From Xanthomarina arctica (GTDB lineage Bacteria > Bacteroidota > Bacteroidia > Flavobacteriales > Flavobacteriaceae): a stretch of 64,000 nucleotides of DNA. Numbering within the stretch: position 1 is the first letter of the stretch; each line of letters begins with the position of its first letter. This document shows, piece by piece, positions 28,248 through 37,545 of this stretch. The position numbers and the translations under genes were made by a program. The notes beneath the pieces were generated by a model. It ran no database searches and was not told where the DNA came from. It saw only the letters and a list, made by a program, of their open reading frames with translations. The stretch is from contig NZ_BMFQ01000001.1 in the NCBI RefSeq assembly GCF_014638915.1, positions 372,001 to 436,000 of the forward strand. The letters are read 5' to 3'.

Positions 28248-29186
28248 TTGAAAATTTATAAGTCACTTCAACTAGATTTTAACTTTAATACCGTTGTAAC
28301 CATCGGTACATTTGATGGGGTTCATATTGGACATCAAAAAATCATTGAACGCTTAGTTCAAACGGCTAAAAAAAGCCAGTTAAAATCTGTTGTCTTAACG
28401 TTTTTTCCGCATCCAAGAATGGTTTTACAAAAGGATGCCAACATCAAACTTATTAATACCATAGACGAACGTAGCCTTATTTTAGAGCAACTTGGTTTAG
28501 ACGTATTAGTTATTAAAAAATTCACTAAAGAATTTTCTCGTTTAACTGCTGAAGAATTTGTTGCTGAAGTTTTAGTAAAACAACTTCGCATTAAAAAAAT
28601 AATAATTGGTTACGATCATCATTTTGGAAGAAATAGATCTGCCAACATAGACGACTTAAAAGCATTCGGGAAAATTTACGATTTTGAAGTTGAAGAAATT
28701 TCGGCTCAAGATATCAACGAAGTTTCAGTTAGTTCAACAAAAATTAGAAACGCCTTAGTGGCAGGCGATATTAAAATAGCAACTAAATATTTAGGCTCTC
28801 CTTTTATGCTTTCAGGCGTAGTTGTAAAAGGAAAAGGTCTAGGAAATACCATAGGTTTTCCAACAGCTAATTTGCATGTTGAAGAAAGCTACAAACTCAT
28901 TCCAAAACAAGGTGTTTATATAGTTAAAACAACTATTGACAATGAAATCGTTTATGGCATGATGAATATTGGCTTCAACCCAACCATAAATTCTAACAAC
29001 GAACAATCCATAGAAATCCATTTTTTTAATTTCAATCAGTCTATCTACAACAAACTTTTAGTTGTAGAATTGTTGGATCGTTTTAGAGACGAGCAGAAAT
29101 TTGATTCTGTTGAAGCTTTAAAAATACAACTTCAAAAAGATAAAGAGACATCTTTAAAATATATAGAAAAGTTCCATGCTAAATAA
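28248..29186 (+). CDS. ribF: Bifunctional riboflavin kinase/FAD synthetase
   Basis: RibF phosphorylates riboflavin to FMN and adenylates FMN to FAD. The N-terminal FAD synthetase half shows GTFDGVHIGHQKI (the HxGH nucleotidyl-transferase motif) near residue 24 and VSSTKIRNAL near 160. The C-terminal kinase half has GKGLGNTIGFPTANL near 190, then GVYIV and the Glu of IEIHFFNF. The 312-residue length is normal. The likely start is TTG at 28248, since no ATG precedes the conserved start of the fold. No FMN riboswitch was seen in the short gap upstream. The stop codon overlaps the next gene by 11 bases, implying translational coupling. Confidence 0.95.
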   Translation: MKIYKSLQLDFNFNTVVTIGTFDGVHIGHQKIIERLVQTAKKSQLKSVVLTFFPHPRMVLQKDANIKLINTIDERSLILEQLGLDVLVIKKFTKEFSRLTAEEFVAEVLVKQLRIKKIIIGYDHHFGRNRSANIDDLKAFGKIYDFEVEEISAQDINEVSVSSTKIRNALVAGDIKIATKYLGSPFMLSGVVVKGKGLGNTIGFPTANLHVEESYKLIPKQGVYIVKTTIDNEIVYGMMNIGFNPTINSNNEQSIEIHFFNFNQSIYNKLLVVELLDRFRDEQKFDSVEALKIQLQKDKETSLKYIEKFHAK

Positions 29187-30486
29187 ACTCCTCTTTAAAC
29201 ATGTAGATAATAGTTCTTTAATAATTTTTAGAATTATTTTTGGGTTGCTATGTTTTTTAGAGTCTGTTGGAGCCATTATTACTGGTTGGATTAAAAGAAC
29301 GCTTATCGATCCAGAGTTCACTTTTTCTTTTATTGGTTTCGAATGGCTACAACCACTTCCTGGTAACGGAATGTATATTTATTACTCGCTAATGGGTGTT
29401 TTTGCTTTACTAATTATGGTAGGTTACAAGTACCGTTTTAGCGCCATTATGTTTACCATTATGTGGGCTGGCACGTATTTTATGCAAAAAGCATCGTACA
29501 ACAACCATTACTATTTATTGATTCTGCTTAGTGCCATCATGGTCTTTCAACCAGCAAACGCGTATTTTTCCCTAGATGCAAAAAACAACCCAAACATCAA
29601 GAAATTATCTATGCCAAATTGGTGTCGTTTGGTGTTTATTTTACAAATGCTAATTGTTTATACTTACGGTTCCATTGCTAAAATGTATCCAGATTGGTTA
29701 GACACCACATTCATAGAGATATTAATGAAAAGAAAGGAACATTACTTTCTTGTTGGCGACTTGCTTCAACAAAAATGGGCACACTATTTTCTAGCTTATG
29801 GAGGCCTTTTGTTCGACGGCTTGATTATTCCTTTATTACTTTATAAACCAACCAGAAAATGGGCTTTTTTTGTAGGCATATTTTTTCATCTATTTAACTC
29901 TTTCGTTTTTCAGGTTGGAATATTTCCATACCTATCGTTAGCTTTTGCTCTTTTCTTTTTTGAGCCAAAGACCATTCATAATATATTTTTAAAAAGGAAG
30001 CCCTTTTATAGTAAAAATGAAGTACTTATTCCTTCATATAGAAATGGGTTGTTAACCGTTTTTTCAATCTATTTTATAATCCAAATAGCACTTCCACTAA
30101 GACATTATTTTATTCAAGACAATGTTCTTTGGACCGAAGAAGGCCACAGACTATCATGGCGAATGATGTTGCGCTCCAAACAAGGTCATGCCAATTACAA
30201 GGTAGTTAATAAAAAAACCTTAAAATCTACCAACATTAAATTACATGATTATTTAAGTAACAAACAAGTTCATTTGGCCTCTACGAAACCAGATGTTATT
30301 TGGCAATTTTCGCAACGCTTAAAGGAAATTTATGCTGAAAAAGGCGAGGATATTTCTGTTTATGTAGATTGTAAAATAGGCATTAACGGAAGTCCTTACA
30401 AGCAACTTGTTGATCCAACTGTCGATTTAACAACGGTACCTTGGAACATTTTTAAACATAGTGAATGGCTTTTACCTTCCCAATAA
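29176..30486 (+). CDS. HTTM-domain membrane protein (vitamin-K-carboxylase-like)
   Basis: This 436-residue multispanning membrane protein belongs to the HTTM (horizontally transferred transmembrane) family, related to gamma-glutamyl carboxylase. At least nine hydrophobic segments lie between residues 10 and 310, including FGLLCFLESVGAIITGW and MGVFALLIMVGYKY. Typical blocks are MQKASYNNHYYLLILLSAIM and FHLFNSFVFQVGIFPYLSLA. In HTTM carboxylases the latter region helps form the active site. The C-terminal 120 residues are soluble and contain WRMMLRSKQGHANYKV. The substrate of bacterial HTTM proteins is unknown. The start codon lies inside ribF, as is common in Flavobacteriaceae. Confidence 0.88.
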   Translation: MLNKLLFKHVDNSSLIIFRIIFGLLCFLESVGAIITGWIKRTLIDPEFTFSFIGFEWLQPLPGNGMYIYYSLMGVFALLIMVGYKYRFSAIMFTIMWAGTYFMQKASYNNHYYLLILLSAIMVFQPANAYFSLDAKNNPNIKKLSMPNWCRLVFILQMLIVYTYGSIAKMYPDWLDTTFIEILMKRKEHYFLVGDLLQQKWAHYFLAYGGLLFDGLIIPLLLYKPTRKWAFFVGIFFHLFNSFVFQVGIFPYLSLAFALFFFEPKTIHNIFLKRKPFYSKNEVLIPSYRNGLLTVFSIYFIIQIALPLRHYFIQDNVLWTEEGHRLSWRMMLRSKQGHANYKVVNKKTLKSTNIKLHDYLSNKQVHLASTKPDVIWQFSQRLKEIYAEKGEDISVYVDCKIGINGSPYKQLVDPTVDLTTVPWNIFKHSEWLLPSQ

Positions 30487-30540
30487 AAAACATCTAGTAA
30501 TTAAACTCCCTTTCTAGGATTAAATTTCTTGGCAATTCAT

Positions 30541-30548
30541 TAAATTTG
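30541..30548 (+). promoter_or_regulatory. Candidate -7 box of serS
   Basis: TAAATTTG matches TAnnTTTG exactly and lies 20 bases before the serS start codon. No well-spaced TTG was found upstream, so only the -7 half is supported. Confidence 0.45.
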
Positions 30549-30568
30549 TGGCTTAAATTTCACAAACC

Positions 30569-31840
30569 ATGTTACAAGTACCATTTATTAAAGAGAATAA
30601 AGAAACCGTTATAAAACAATTGGCTGTTAGAAATATCGATGCAACCAAAATGATTGAAGACGTTATTTCTTTAGATGAAGACAGACGTCAAACGCAAACC
30701 CTTTTAGACAATGGCTTGGCAGAAGCCAATACCTTGTCCAAAGAAATTGGTGACTTGTACAAATCTGGGAAAGCAGCAGAAGCCAATGCTTTAAAAGAAA
30801 AAACAACAGAGCTTAAAGAAACTACTAAAAACTTAACCGAAAGGCTTAACGACATTGTAGAAGCTTTAAACAATTTGTTATATAAAATACCAAACGTACC
30901 TCATGCTTCTGTTCCAAAAGGTTCTACTGAAGAAGACAATGAAGAAATTTTCAGAGAAGGAGACATTCCTGTGCTACATAGTGAAGCGCTTCCTCATTGG
31001 GAATTGGCTAAAAAATACGATATTATAGATTTCGAACTTGGTAATAAAATTACTGGAGCTGGATTTCCTGTTTACAAAGGAAAAGGCGCTAGATTACAAC
31101 GTGCTTTAATTGCCTATTTCCTTGATAAAAACACAGAGGCTGGTTATACGGAATATCAGTTGCCACTTTTAGTAAATGAAGCTTCTGGTTTTGGAACTGG
31201 ACAACTTCCAGATAAAGAAGGGCAAATGTATCATGTTACAGAAGATAACCTGTATTTAATTCCAACTGCTGAAGTTCCTGGAACCAATATTTTTAGAGAT
31301 GTTATTCTAAATGAATCTGAACTACCAATAGGAATAACCGGTTACACACCTTGTTTTAGACGTGAAGCTGGAAGTTATGGGGCTCATGTTAGAGGTTTAA
31401 ACAGATTACACCAATTTGATAAAGTTGAAATATTACGTGTAGAACATCCTTCTCGTTCTTATCAAGCTTTAGATGAGATGGTAGCACATGTAAAAACGCT
31501 TTTAATAGACTTAAAACTGCCTTACAGAATTTTAAGACTTTGTGGTGCGGATATTGGGTTTACTTCTGCCCTAACCTACGATTTTGAAGTGTTTTCAACA
31601 GCACAAGATAGATGGTTAGAAATTTCATCTGTTTCTAATTTTGAAACCTTTCAAGCAAACAGATTGAAGCTTCGTTTTAAAAATGCTGAAGGTAAAAACG
31701 AACTAGCTCATACATTAAACGGAAGTTCACTTGCCTTACCAAGAGTTCTTGCTGGCATTTTAGAGAATTATCAAACTAAAGATGGGATTGTTATTCCTGA
31801 TGTTTTAGTGCCATATACCGGCTTTAAAATAATTGATTAA
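30569..31840 (+). CDS. serS: Seryl-tRNA synthetase
   Basis: This class II aminoacyl-tRNA synthetase charges tRNA-Ser. The first 110 or so residues form the antiparallel coiled-coil arm (EDRRQTQTLLDNGLAEANTL...) that contacts the long variable arm of the tRNA. The catalytic part contains motif 2 (GYTPCFRREAGSYG) near residue 260, and motif 3 at LNGSSLALPRVLAGILENYQ near residue 385. The 423-residue length is standard. It is followed by a strong terminator and is probably monocistronic. Confidence 0.97.
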   Translation: MLQVPFIKENKETVIKQLAVRNIDATKMIEDVISLDEDRRQTQTLLDNGLAEANTLSKEIGDLYKSGKAAEANALKEKTTELKETTKNLTERLNDIVEALNNLLYKIPNVPHASVPKGSTEEDNEEIFREGDIPVLHSEALPHWELAKKYDIIDFELGNKITGAGFPVYKGKGARLQRALIAYFLDKNTEAGYTEYQLPLLVNEASGFGTGQLPDKEGQMYHVTEDNLYLIPTAEVPGTNIFRDVILNESELPIGITGYTPCFRREAGSYGAHVRGLNRLHQFDKVEILRVEHPSRSYQALDEMVAHVKTLLIDLKLPYRILRLCGADIGFTSALTYDFEVFSTAQDRWLEISSVSNFETFQANRLKLRFKNAEGKNELAHTLNGSSLALPRVLAGILENYQTKDGIVIPDVLVPYTGFKIID

Positions 31841-31870
31841 ATTTGTAAGAATATTCTTATTTTACCGACA

Positions 31871-31914
31871 AAACGCTAAAAAACAACGTTGTTCAACGAT
31901 TTTTTAGCGTTTTT
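31871..31914 (+). terminator. Terminator of serS
   Basis: AAACGCTAAAAAA (31871-31883) pairs with TTTTTTAGCGTTT (31900-31912) around a 16-base loop that itself contains AACGTT. A T-run continues to 31914. Confidence 0.82.
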
Positions 31915-31973
31915 CTTTGTTAATTAAATTATTTTTCACAAGTTAGTAGTCCCAAACCTAAAACCTACTTATT

Positions 31974-32099
31974 ATGAAAAATGTAGTACGTATTTTTCTG
32001 TTGATTGCCTTAGTTTTTTTGGCTAGTAAAGTTTTGTTTTCAGATTTTCATATAGCAAAATCTGAAAGCAACAAGATTACTATAGTCTCGACTAAGTAA
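31974..32099 (+). CDS. Putative small single-span membrane protein (41 residues)
   Basis: This short reading frame starts at ATG and encodes a basic N-terminus (MKNVVR), one hydrophobic helix (about residues 6-23, IFLLIALVFLASKVLF) and a polar tail rich in Ser and Lys. It lies between the serS terminator and a hairpin at 32197, in a 539-base gap otherwise without genes. An A-rich leader precedes the ATG, as for other genes here. I do not recognise the family. The orientation and composition are plausible for a membrane microprotein or a small secreted peptide. Confidence 0.45.
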   Translation: MKNVVRIFLLIALVFLASKVLFSDFHIAKSESNKITIVSTK

Positions 32100-32196
32100 T
32101 TACAAAAGTTTGATTTGGTAATTGTTATTGCCCCAATCGAGTATTTGAATCATGTTAAGTAAACAAGATTAATAGCACATTTAGTTTGGTTGGTAA

Positions 32197-32226
32197 AATG
32201 TCTGAAGTTTCTTCAGGCATTTTTTT
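32197..32226 (+). terminator. Hairpin terminator after the 41-residue reading frame
   Basis: AATGTCTGAAG (32197-32207) pairs with CTTCAGGCATT (32211-32221) with one G-U pair and a TTT loop, then seven T. It lies 98 bases after the small reading frame. It could end that transcript or a small RNA arising in 32100-32196. Confidence 0.7.
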
Positions 32227-32378
32227 ATACTCAAAATTTAAATATTTAAAACCTTATAAAAAGTAGAAGCGCCTCTCTTTTTGAATAAAATGAGACCCCA
32301 AACACTATCTATCACAAAATTTTAAGAATCGTACAATATCTAAAAATCACATTTGTTATATTTACACAAAGTAATATT
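32227..32378. other. Intergenic stretch before the TPR gene
   Basis: Nothing beyond an A/T-rich leader was recognised. TATATTTA at 32357-32364 differs by one base from TAnnTTTG and ends 14 bases before the start codon, so it may be the -7 box of the TPR gene. Confidence 0.35.
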
Positions 32379-34154
32379 ATGAGGTTTCTATTTTTAATAT
32401 GTTTCTGTTTTTGTTTCAATGTGTTTTCGCAAGAAGACCTTGTAGCATCAGAATATTTTAAAAATGGGGAATTCGAAAAAGCGGCATTATCTTATAAAAG
32501 ATTACACGACAAATCCCCAAACAACAATAATTATCTACTTCAATTAGTAAAAACTTATCAGCAATTAGAAAATTATCAAGAGGCTGAAACCTTACTTTTA
32601 GACCAGATTACCAAAGTTAATTATCCACCATTAACAATAGAATTGGGTTATAACTATCAGCTACAAAACGACCTTATTAATGCCGAAAAAAATTATAATA
32701 TAGCCTTAGAAACTATAGATCAAAATCCGAATTTTGTTTTTGTAATAGGAAAAGCCTTCGAAGACAGATCCTTATTAGAGCAAGCTATTGTAGCTTATGA
32801 AAAAGGTATAATCCTAAAACCGGATCAAAATTTCAATTTTCTATTGGCTCGTATTTATGGAGAACAAGGCAAAGTTGAAAAAATGTTTGAAAGTTATTTG
32901 AATTTTGTAGAAATTAACGACACCTATTTAAATACCATTAAACGTGCTTTTAGTGAATTTATAAGTGAAAATAATGATAACGAAAATAATATTATCTTAA
33001 AACGTCTTCTTCTTAAGAAGATTCAAATCGATCAAAATTTACTTTGGAACGAAATGTTAAGTTGGTTATTTGTGCAACAAAAAGATTTTAACAAAGCCTT
33101 CACTCAAGAAAAAGCCATTTTCTTCAGACAGCCAGAAACTTTGGATAGAATTGAGGAGTTAGGGAATATTGCTATTAACGATAAAGAATTTGAAATAGCT
33201 TTAGATATTTTTACTTATTTAGGAGAAACCGCCCAAGATTTGGACACCAAATTAGATGCTTATTATCACGTAATTAACATAAAAACACAAATTGCAACAC
33301 CTGCAGAGTACAAGAATATTTTAAAAGAATACGACCTTGTTTTTGATACCTATGGCAAGCAAACACAAACCTTGCCTCTTCAAATTGCCTACGCCCATTT
33401 TTTAGCTTTTTATATACACGATTCCCCAAATGCGATTACTGTTTTAAAGAAAAGTTTAGAATTACCTCTCAATTCCTTTCAGGAAGCGGGTGTTAAAATG
33501 GAACTTGGAGATATTTTAGTTTTGCAGGAAAATTTTAATGAAGCTTTAATTTACTATACTCAAGTACAACGCAATTTAAAAAACAGCACTTTGGCCCAAG
33601 AAGCACGTTTTAAAGTGGCAAAAACAAGTTATTATAAAGGCGATTTCAAATGGGCAGAATCGCAACTTAAAATTTTAAAATCGTCTACATCACAATTAAT
33701 TGCCAACGATGCGCTGGAACTTATGTTACTTATAACAGATAACAAATATGAAGATTCCACACAAACAGCCTTAAATCTTTATGCCAAAGCAGATTTAATG
33801 GCCTTTCAAAATAACACAAACGAAGCTATAGAACTTTTAGATGTTATCTTAAACGAACACAAAGGAAAAACGATAGAAGATCAAGCTTTATTTAAACAAG
33901 CACAATTATTCGATTTAAAAAAGGAATATCATAAAGCTGAAGCTAATTACCAATCCATCATTACTAATTTTAGCGATGATATTCTGGCAGACGATGCTTA
34001 TTTTTACTTAGCCGAACTCTACCGAACTAAGCTAAATGAGCCAGAAAAAGCTCAGGATTTGTACGAGAAAATCATCTTTAACTACCAAGACAGCATCTAT
34101 TTTGTTGACGCTAGAAATAATTTTAGGCTCCTTCGTGGTGATGCAATAAATTAG
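32379..34154 (+). CDS. Secreted tetratricopeptide-repeat protein
   Basis: This 591-residue protein has a signal peptide (about 1-17, ending VFSQ). Many TPR-like helical hairpins follow: near residue 22 (EYFKNGEFEKAALSYKRLHD), about 55-160 as a block, about 365-430 (ILVLQENFNEALIYYTQVQ), and the last at about 525-590 (KKEYHKAEANYQSIITNF). TPR scaffolds hold protein complexes together. In Bacteroidota such proteins often serve envelope assembly or gliding/secretion machinery, but nothing here fixes the partner. It stands alone on its strand, with no cotranscribed neighbour recognised. Confidence 0.85.
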   Translation: MRFLFLICFCFCFNVFSQEDLVASEYFKNGEFEKAALSYKRLHDKSPNNNNYLLQLVKTYQQLENYQEAETLLLDQITKVNYPPLTIELGYNYQLQNDLINAEKNYNIALETIDQNPNFVFVIGKAFEDRSLLEQAIVAYEKGIILKPDQNFNFLLARIYGEQGKVEKMFESYLNFVEINDTYLNTIKRAFSEFISENNDNENNIILKRLLLKKIQIDQNLLWNEMLSWLFVQQKDFNKAFTQEKAIFFRQPETLDRIEELGNIAINDKEFEIALDIFTYLGETAQDLDTKLDAYYHVINIKTQIATPAEYKNILKEYDLVFDTYGKQTQTLPLQIAYAHFLAFYIHDSPNAITVLKKSLELPLNSFQEAGVKMELGDILVLQENFNEALIYYTQVQRNLKNSTLAQEARFKVAKTSYYKGDFKWAESQLKILKSSTSQLIANDALELMLLITDNKYEDSTQTALNLYAKADLMAFQNNTNEAIELLDVILNEHKGKTIEDQALFKQAQLFDLKKEYHKAEANYQSIITNFSDDILADDAYFYLAELYRTKLNEPEKAQDLYEKIIFNYQDSIYFVDARNNFRLLRGDAIN

Positions 34155-34244
34155 GTTTGAGGTAAGATAGATCTTAAAATGAAAGACGGAGTTTCACAAA
34201 AAAAATATTTCAATTTTAAAACAAACCCAAATTTCGCTAGAATC

Positions 34245-34271
34245 TCCTGCAAGGTTTTATAAACCTTGTAG
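34245..34271. repeat. Palindromic dispersed repeat (CCTGCAAGGTTT type)
   Basis: CCTGCAAGGTTT-TAT-AAACCTTGTAGG is an inverted repeat with arms of 12 and one G-T mismatch, in the gap between the TPR and GNAT genes. No U-run follows on the + strand. A related palindrome occurs at 49491-49522. Confidence 0.6.
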
Positions 34272-34367
34272 GTATTTATATATTGAATAACACAAAGCAA
34301 TTGCCAAACATCAGAAAATAAATTGTTTTCAAAGCTAAATACAATTTCTATATTAAATCATTCTTTA

Positions 34368-34880
34368 ATGAAAATAGCAGAAACCAACAGACTAATTATC
34401 TCCAAATTCACATTAAGTGATGCGCCGTTTTTCTTGGAACTAGTAAATACGCCTAATTGGTTAAAGTATATTGGAGAACGCAATATAAAAACCATTGCTC
34501 AAGCTGAAGAAGCTCTAAAAAATGGCCACCTTAAAAGCTATGAAAACAATGGTTTTGGCTTTTACAAACTACTACTTAAGGAAGAAAAAAATAAAATAGT
34601 TGGTACTTGTGGCCTTATAAAAAGAGAGACCTTAGATGATGTTGATATTGGTTTTGCCATGTTACCAGAATACGAAGGCAAGGGTTTTGGCTTTGAATCA
34701 TCCGACGCCATTTTAAAACTAGCAAAAGAGACCTTCAACCTAGATAAAATAGTAGCCATAACCTTACCAACTAATACCAATTCCATAAAGTTATTAGAAA
34801 AATTAGGCTTAACTTATGAAAAAAGGGTGAAACCTTTTGAAGATGACGAAGAACTGCTGTTATTTGCAAAAGATTTATAA
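34368..34880 (+). CDS. GNAT-family N-acetyltransferase
   Basis: This 170-residue acetyltransferase of the GNAT fold resembles the RimJ/RimL branch, which acetylates protein N-termini or antibiotics. It opens with KIAETNRLIISKFTLSDAPFFLELVNTPNWL and has IGFAMLPEYEGKGFGFESSDAIL, which carries the acetyl-CoA loop (a variant Q/RxxGxG/A). VAITLPTNTNSIKLLEKLGLTYE is the typical C-terminal block. The ATG at 34368 is preferred over the one at 34323, because the family begins at the KIAET strand and the 15 extra residues have no counterpart. The substrate is unknown. Confidence 0.88.
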   Translation: MKIAETNRLIISKFTLSDAPFFLELVNTPNWLKYIGERNIKTIAQAEEALKNGHLKSYENNGFGFYKLLLKEEKNKIVGTCGLIKRETLDDVDIGFAMLPEYEGKGFGFESSDAILKLAKETFNLDKIVAITLPTNTNSIKLLEKLGLTYEKRVKPFEDDEELLLFAKDL

Positions 34881-34994
34881 TATAAATTAAATTTCAAAGA
34901 TCATATTCCAAGTTATAGTTAAAACCCTTTTGGAATTTAGTTTTTTGGGGTTTGGAATTTGCAGAAACAACTTTAGGCACTTATAACTTAAGAA

Positions 34995-35318
34995 ATGATT
35001 ATATACAACGTAACGGTAAACTTAGAAGAAAGCATCCATGAAGAATGGCTTTCATGGATTAAAGAACACATTCCATTAATGTTGGCGACAGGAAAATTTA
35101 CTGAAGCAAAATTAACTCGTGTTTTGGTAGATGAAAAGATAGAAGGTTTCACCTATTCCATTCAATATAGAGCAAAATCTAGAGAAGATTTAGATGCTTA
35201 TTACCAGGATCATGCAAATCATTTAAGGCAAGATGGTTTAAAACGTTTTGCTGACAAAGTGTTAGCTTTTAGAACCGAGTTGGAAATTATTGACGAATAT
35301 TCCGTGACTATCAACTAA
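34995..35318 (+). CDS. DUF4286-family protein
   Basis: This 107-residue protein resembles the DUF4286 family of Bacteroidota. It starts MIIYNVTVNLEESIHEEWLSWIKEHIP and continues with the Phe/Tyr-rich FTYSIQYRAKSREDLDAYYQ. The fold is probably a ferredoxin-like alpha/beta dimer. The biochemical function is unknown. It lies 18 bases before rsmA, a neighbourhood that is, as I recall, conserved in Flavobacteriaceae and suggests cotranscription with 16S rRNA methylation. Confidence 0.82.
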   Translation: MIIYNVTVNLEESIHEEWLSWIKEHIPLMLATGKFTEAKLTRVLVDEKIEGFTYSIQYRAKSREDLDAYYQDHANHLRQDGLKRFADKVLAFRTELEIIDEYSVTIN

Positions 35319-35336
35319 TTATAAAAAAGAACTATT

Positions 35337-36128
35337 GTGTCTAAAGACCATCAAGTAAAAGCAAAAAAAAAATTAGGACAACATTTCTTAAACGACGAGT
35401 CCATAGCTGAACAAATAACAAACAGTTTGTCGTTTAAAGGCTACAAGCACGTGCTGGAAATAGGTCCAGGAATGGGAGTTTTAACAAAATACCTCCTTAA
35501 AAAGGAAACCACAACACATGTTATAGAAATAGACCCCGAATCTGTAGAATATTTAAAAAACAACTATTTAAATTTAGCAGATCGGGTTATTGAACAAGAT
35601 TTTCTAAAATACGATTTAAACGAAGTTTTCAATAACGAACCCTTCGCCATTATAGGAAATTTTCCTTATAATATTTCCACACAAATTGTATTCAAAACCT
35701 TAGAAATGCGCGACCAGATTCCTGAATTTGCTGGCATGTTTCAAAAGGAAGTTGCACAACGTATTTGTTCAAAAGAAGGCAGTAAGGTTTATGGCATTCT
35801 TTCAGTTTTAACACAAGCTTTTTACGACGCCGAATATTTATTTACGGTTCCTCCAAGTGTTTTTAATCCACCACCTAAAGTAGAATCTGGAGTGTTGCGA
35901 TTAAAACGAAAAGAAAATCAGACACTTGATTGTAACGAAGCCATGCTTTTTAAGGTCGTAAAAACAGGGTTTCAACAACGTAGAAAGACCCTACGTAATA
36001 GTTTAAAATCTTTCAATTTATCAGATAATTTAAAAGCAAATACTATCTTTGATAAACGTCCAGAACAACTAAATGTGCAAGAGTTTATAGCCCTTACGCA
36101 ATTAATTGATAATGATATTAATGAATAA
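35337..36128 (+). CDS. rsmA: 16S rRNA (adenine1518/1519-N6)-dimethyltransferase
   Basis: RsmA (KsgA) dimethylates two adjacent adenines in helix 45 of 16S rRNA during small-subunit assembly. Motif I ([15 protein letters not shown]) for S-adenosylmethionine lies near residue 40. The acidic [11 protein letters not shown] follows, and the active-site loop is GNFPYNIST near residue 105. The C-terminal helical domain includes [19 protein letters not shown]. The start is GTG at 35337, with [11 protein letters not shown] following as the standard N-terminus. The 263-residue length is normal. The mgtE gene follows closely. Confidence 0.95.
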   Translation: MSKDHQVKAKKKLGQHFLNDESIAEQITNSLSFKGYKHVLEIGPGMGVLTKYLLKKETTTHVIEIDPESVEYLKNNYLNLADRVIEQDFLKYDLNEVFNNEPFAIIGNFPYNISTQIVFKTLEMRDQIPEFAGMFQKEVAQRICSKEGSKVYGILSVLTQAFYDAEYLFTVPPSVFNPPPKVESGVLRLKRKENQTLDCNEAMLFKVVKTGFQQRRKTLRNSLKSFNLSDNLKANTIFDKRPEQLNVQEFIALTQLIDNDINE

Positions 36129-36134
36129 AATCTT

Positions 36135-36160
36135 TGTCATTTCGACTGAGTGAAACGAAG
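36135..36160. repeat. Short dispersed repeat (GTCATTTCGACTGAG type) between rsmA and mgtE
   Basis: TGTCATTTCGACTGAGTGAA followed by ACGAAG matches the kind of short element that recurs between genes of Flavobacteriaceae (recognised from memory). It is also related to the 9431 and 54654 copies by the TCGACTGnG core. It sits in the leader of mgtE, and translation of it gives a spurious N-terminal extension there. Confidence 0.6.
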
Positions 36161-36169
36161 ATAAACCTC

Positions 36170-37543
36170 ATGGCTGAAGAAAAAGAAAACATACAATTCG
36201 AATTAACAGATGAACTTATAAAACAAGTAGAAAAACTTATCGAAGTTAAAAACGATAAGGAACTTCATATCTTGTTAAATGAGTTTCATTACGCGGATAT
36301 AGCTGAAATATTAGATGAATTAAATCTAGAAGAAGCGGTCTATGTTATCAAGTTATTAGATTCGGAAACTACTTCAGACATCTTAATGGAACTCGATGAA
36401 GACACTCGAGAAAGGATATTAAGAAACTTGTCCGCCAAAGAAATTGCTGACGAAATTGAAGAGCTAGACACAGATGATGCCGCAGATATTATTGCGGAAT
36501 TACCACAAGAACGTCAAGCTGAAGTTATTTCTCAAATTGAAGATGAAGAACACAAAGCAGAAATTACCGAACTTTTAGGTTATGATGAAGATTCTGCTGG
36601 TGGATTAATGGCGAAAGAGCTTGTAAAGGTTTATGAAACCTGGACAGTTGCTGGTTGCATGCGTAGAATTAGAGGACAAGCAAAAGATGTTACTAGAGTT
36701 CATTCCATTTATGTGGTTGACAAAAAAAATAGGCTGATTGGCCGTCTCTCTTTAAAAGATTTAATTGTTGCCAAAAGCGATCAAAAAATAGCAGAAATTT
36801 CTAACTCCAATGTAGATTCTGTAAATGTTCATGACCAAGCCGAAGAAGTGGTTAGAGTCATGCAAAAATACGATTTAGAAGCTATTCCTGTTGTTGATGA
36901 TAACCAAATCCTTTTAGGAAGAATTACCATTGATGACATTGTAGATGTTATGAAAGAAGAGGCGGAAAAAGATTACCAACTTGCCGCAGGTATTACAAGA
37001 GACGTTGAAGCAGATGATAGTATCTGGGAGTTAACCATTGCACGACTCCCTTGGCTATTAATTGGTATGTTTGGAGGTTTAGGTGCCGCAAGTATTATAG
37101 AACACTTTAATGGAGAAATGGGAGACTTTATAGTCCTTCTTAGTTTTGTTCCATTAATTCAAGCAACTGCAGGAAACGTTGGTGTACAGTCATCAGCCAT
37201 TGTGGTTCAAGGGTTAGCAAACGACACGATAGATGGCAATATTTTAAAACGACTTTTAAAAGAATTTATATTAGGCTTAGTCAATGGTGTTGCAATTGCT
37301 TTGATAGGTTTAGCCATAACGCATTTTGTTTTTGGAACGCCTTATATTGTTTCCATAACCATAGCTCTTGCCTTGGTAGCAGTAATTGTAATGGCCGCAT
37401 TAATTGGTACATTCATTCCCATATTTTTAGATAAAAGAGGAATAGATCCAGCAGTTGCCACGGGACCTTTTATAACCACGAGCAATGATGTTTTTGGAAT
37501 CTTAATCTACTTTTTAATAGCAAAATTCATTTTAGGTTTTTAA
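36170..37543 (+). CDS. mgtE: Magnesium transporter MgtE
   Basis: MgtE is a Mg2+-gated channel for magnesium uptake. The cytosolic MgtE-N domain occupies about 1-130 (LNLEEAVYVIKLLDSETTSDILMELDEDTRERIL), and a CBS pair follows at about 130-255. The linking plug helix leads into five transmembrane helices (about 280-457). Hallmarks of the pore are SFVPLIQATAGNVGVQSSAIVVQGL and ATGPFITTSNDVFG. Acidic residues in the N domain are the Mg2+ sensors. The start at 36170 (MAEEKENIQF) is chosen because the 12 codons before it lie inside the dispersed repeat at 36135. The next gene starts two bases after the stop codon. Confidence 0.95.
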   Translation: MAEEKENIQFELTDELIKQVEKLIEVKNDKELHILLNEFHYADIAEILDELNLEEAVYVIKLLDSETTSDILMELDEDTRERILRNLSAKEIADEIEELDTDDAADIIAELPQERQAEVISQIEDEEHKAEITELLGYDEDSAGGLMAKELVKVYETWTVAGCMRRIRGQAKDVTRVHSIYVVDKKNRLIGRLSLKDLIVAKSDQKIAEISNSNVDSVNVHDQAEEVVRVMQKYDLEAIPVVDDNQILLGRITIDDIVDVMKEEAEKDYQLAAGITRDVEADDSIWELTIARLPWLLIGMFGGLGAASIIEHFNGEMGDFIVLLSFVPLIQATAGNVGVQSSAIVVQGLANDTIDGNILKRLLKEFILGLVNGVAIALIGLAITHFVFGTPYIVSITIALALVAVIVMAALIGTFIPIFLDKRGIDPAVATGPFITTSNDVFGILIYFLIAKFILGF

Positions 37544-37545
37544 TT

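Noticed and set aside
34323-34367. Longer GNAT protein starting 45 bases upstream
   Set aside because: The additional 15 residues do not match the family opening, which starts at KIAETNR.
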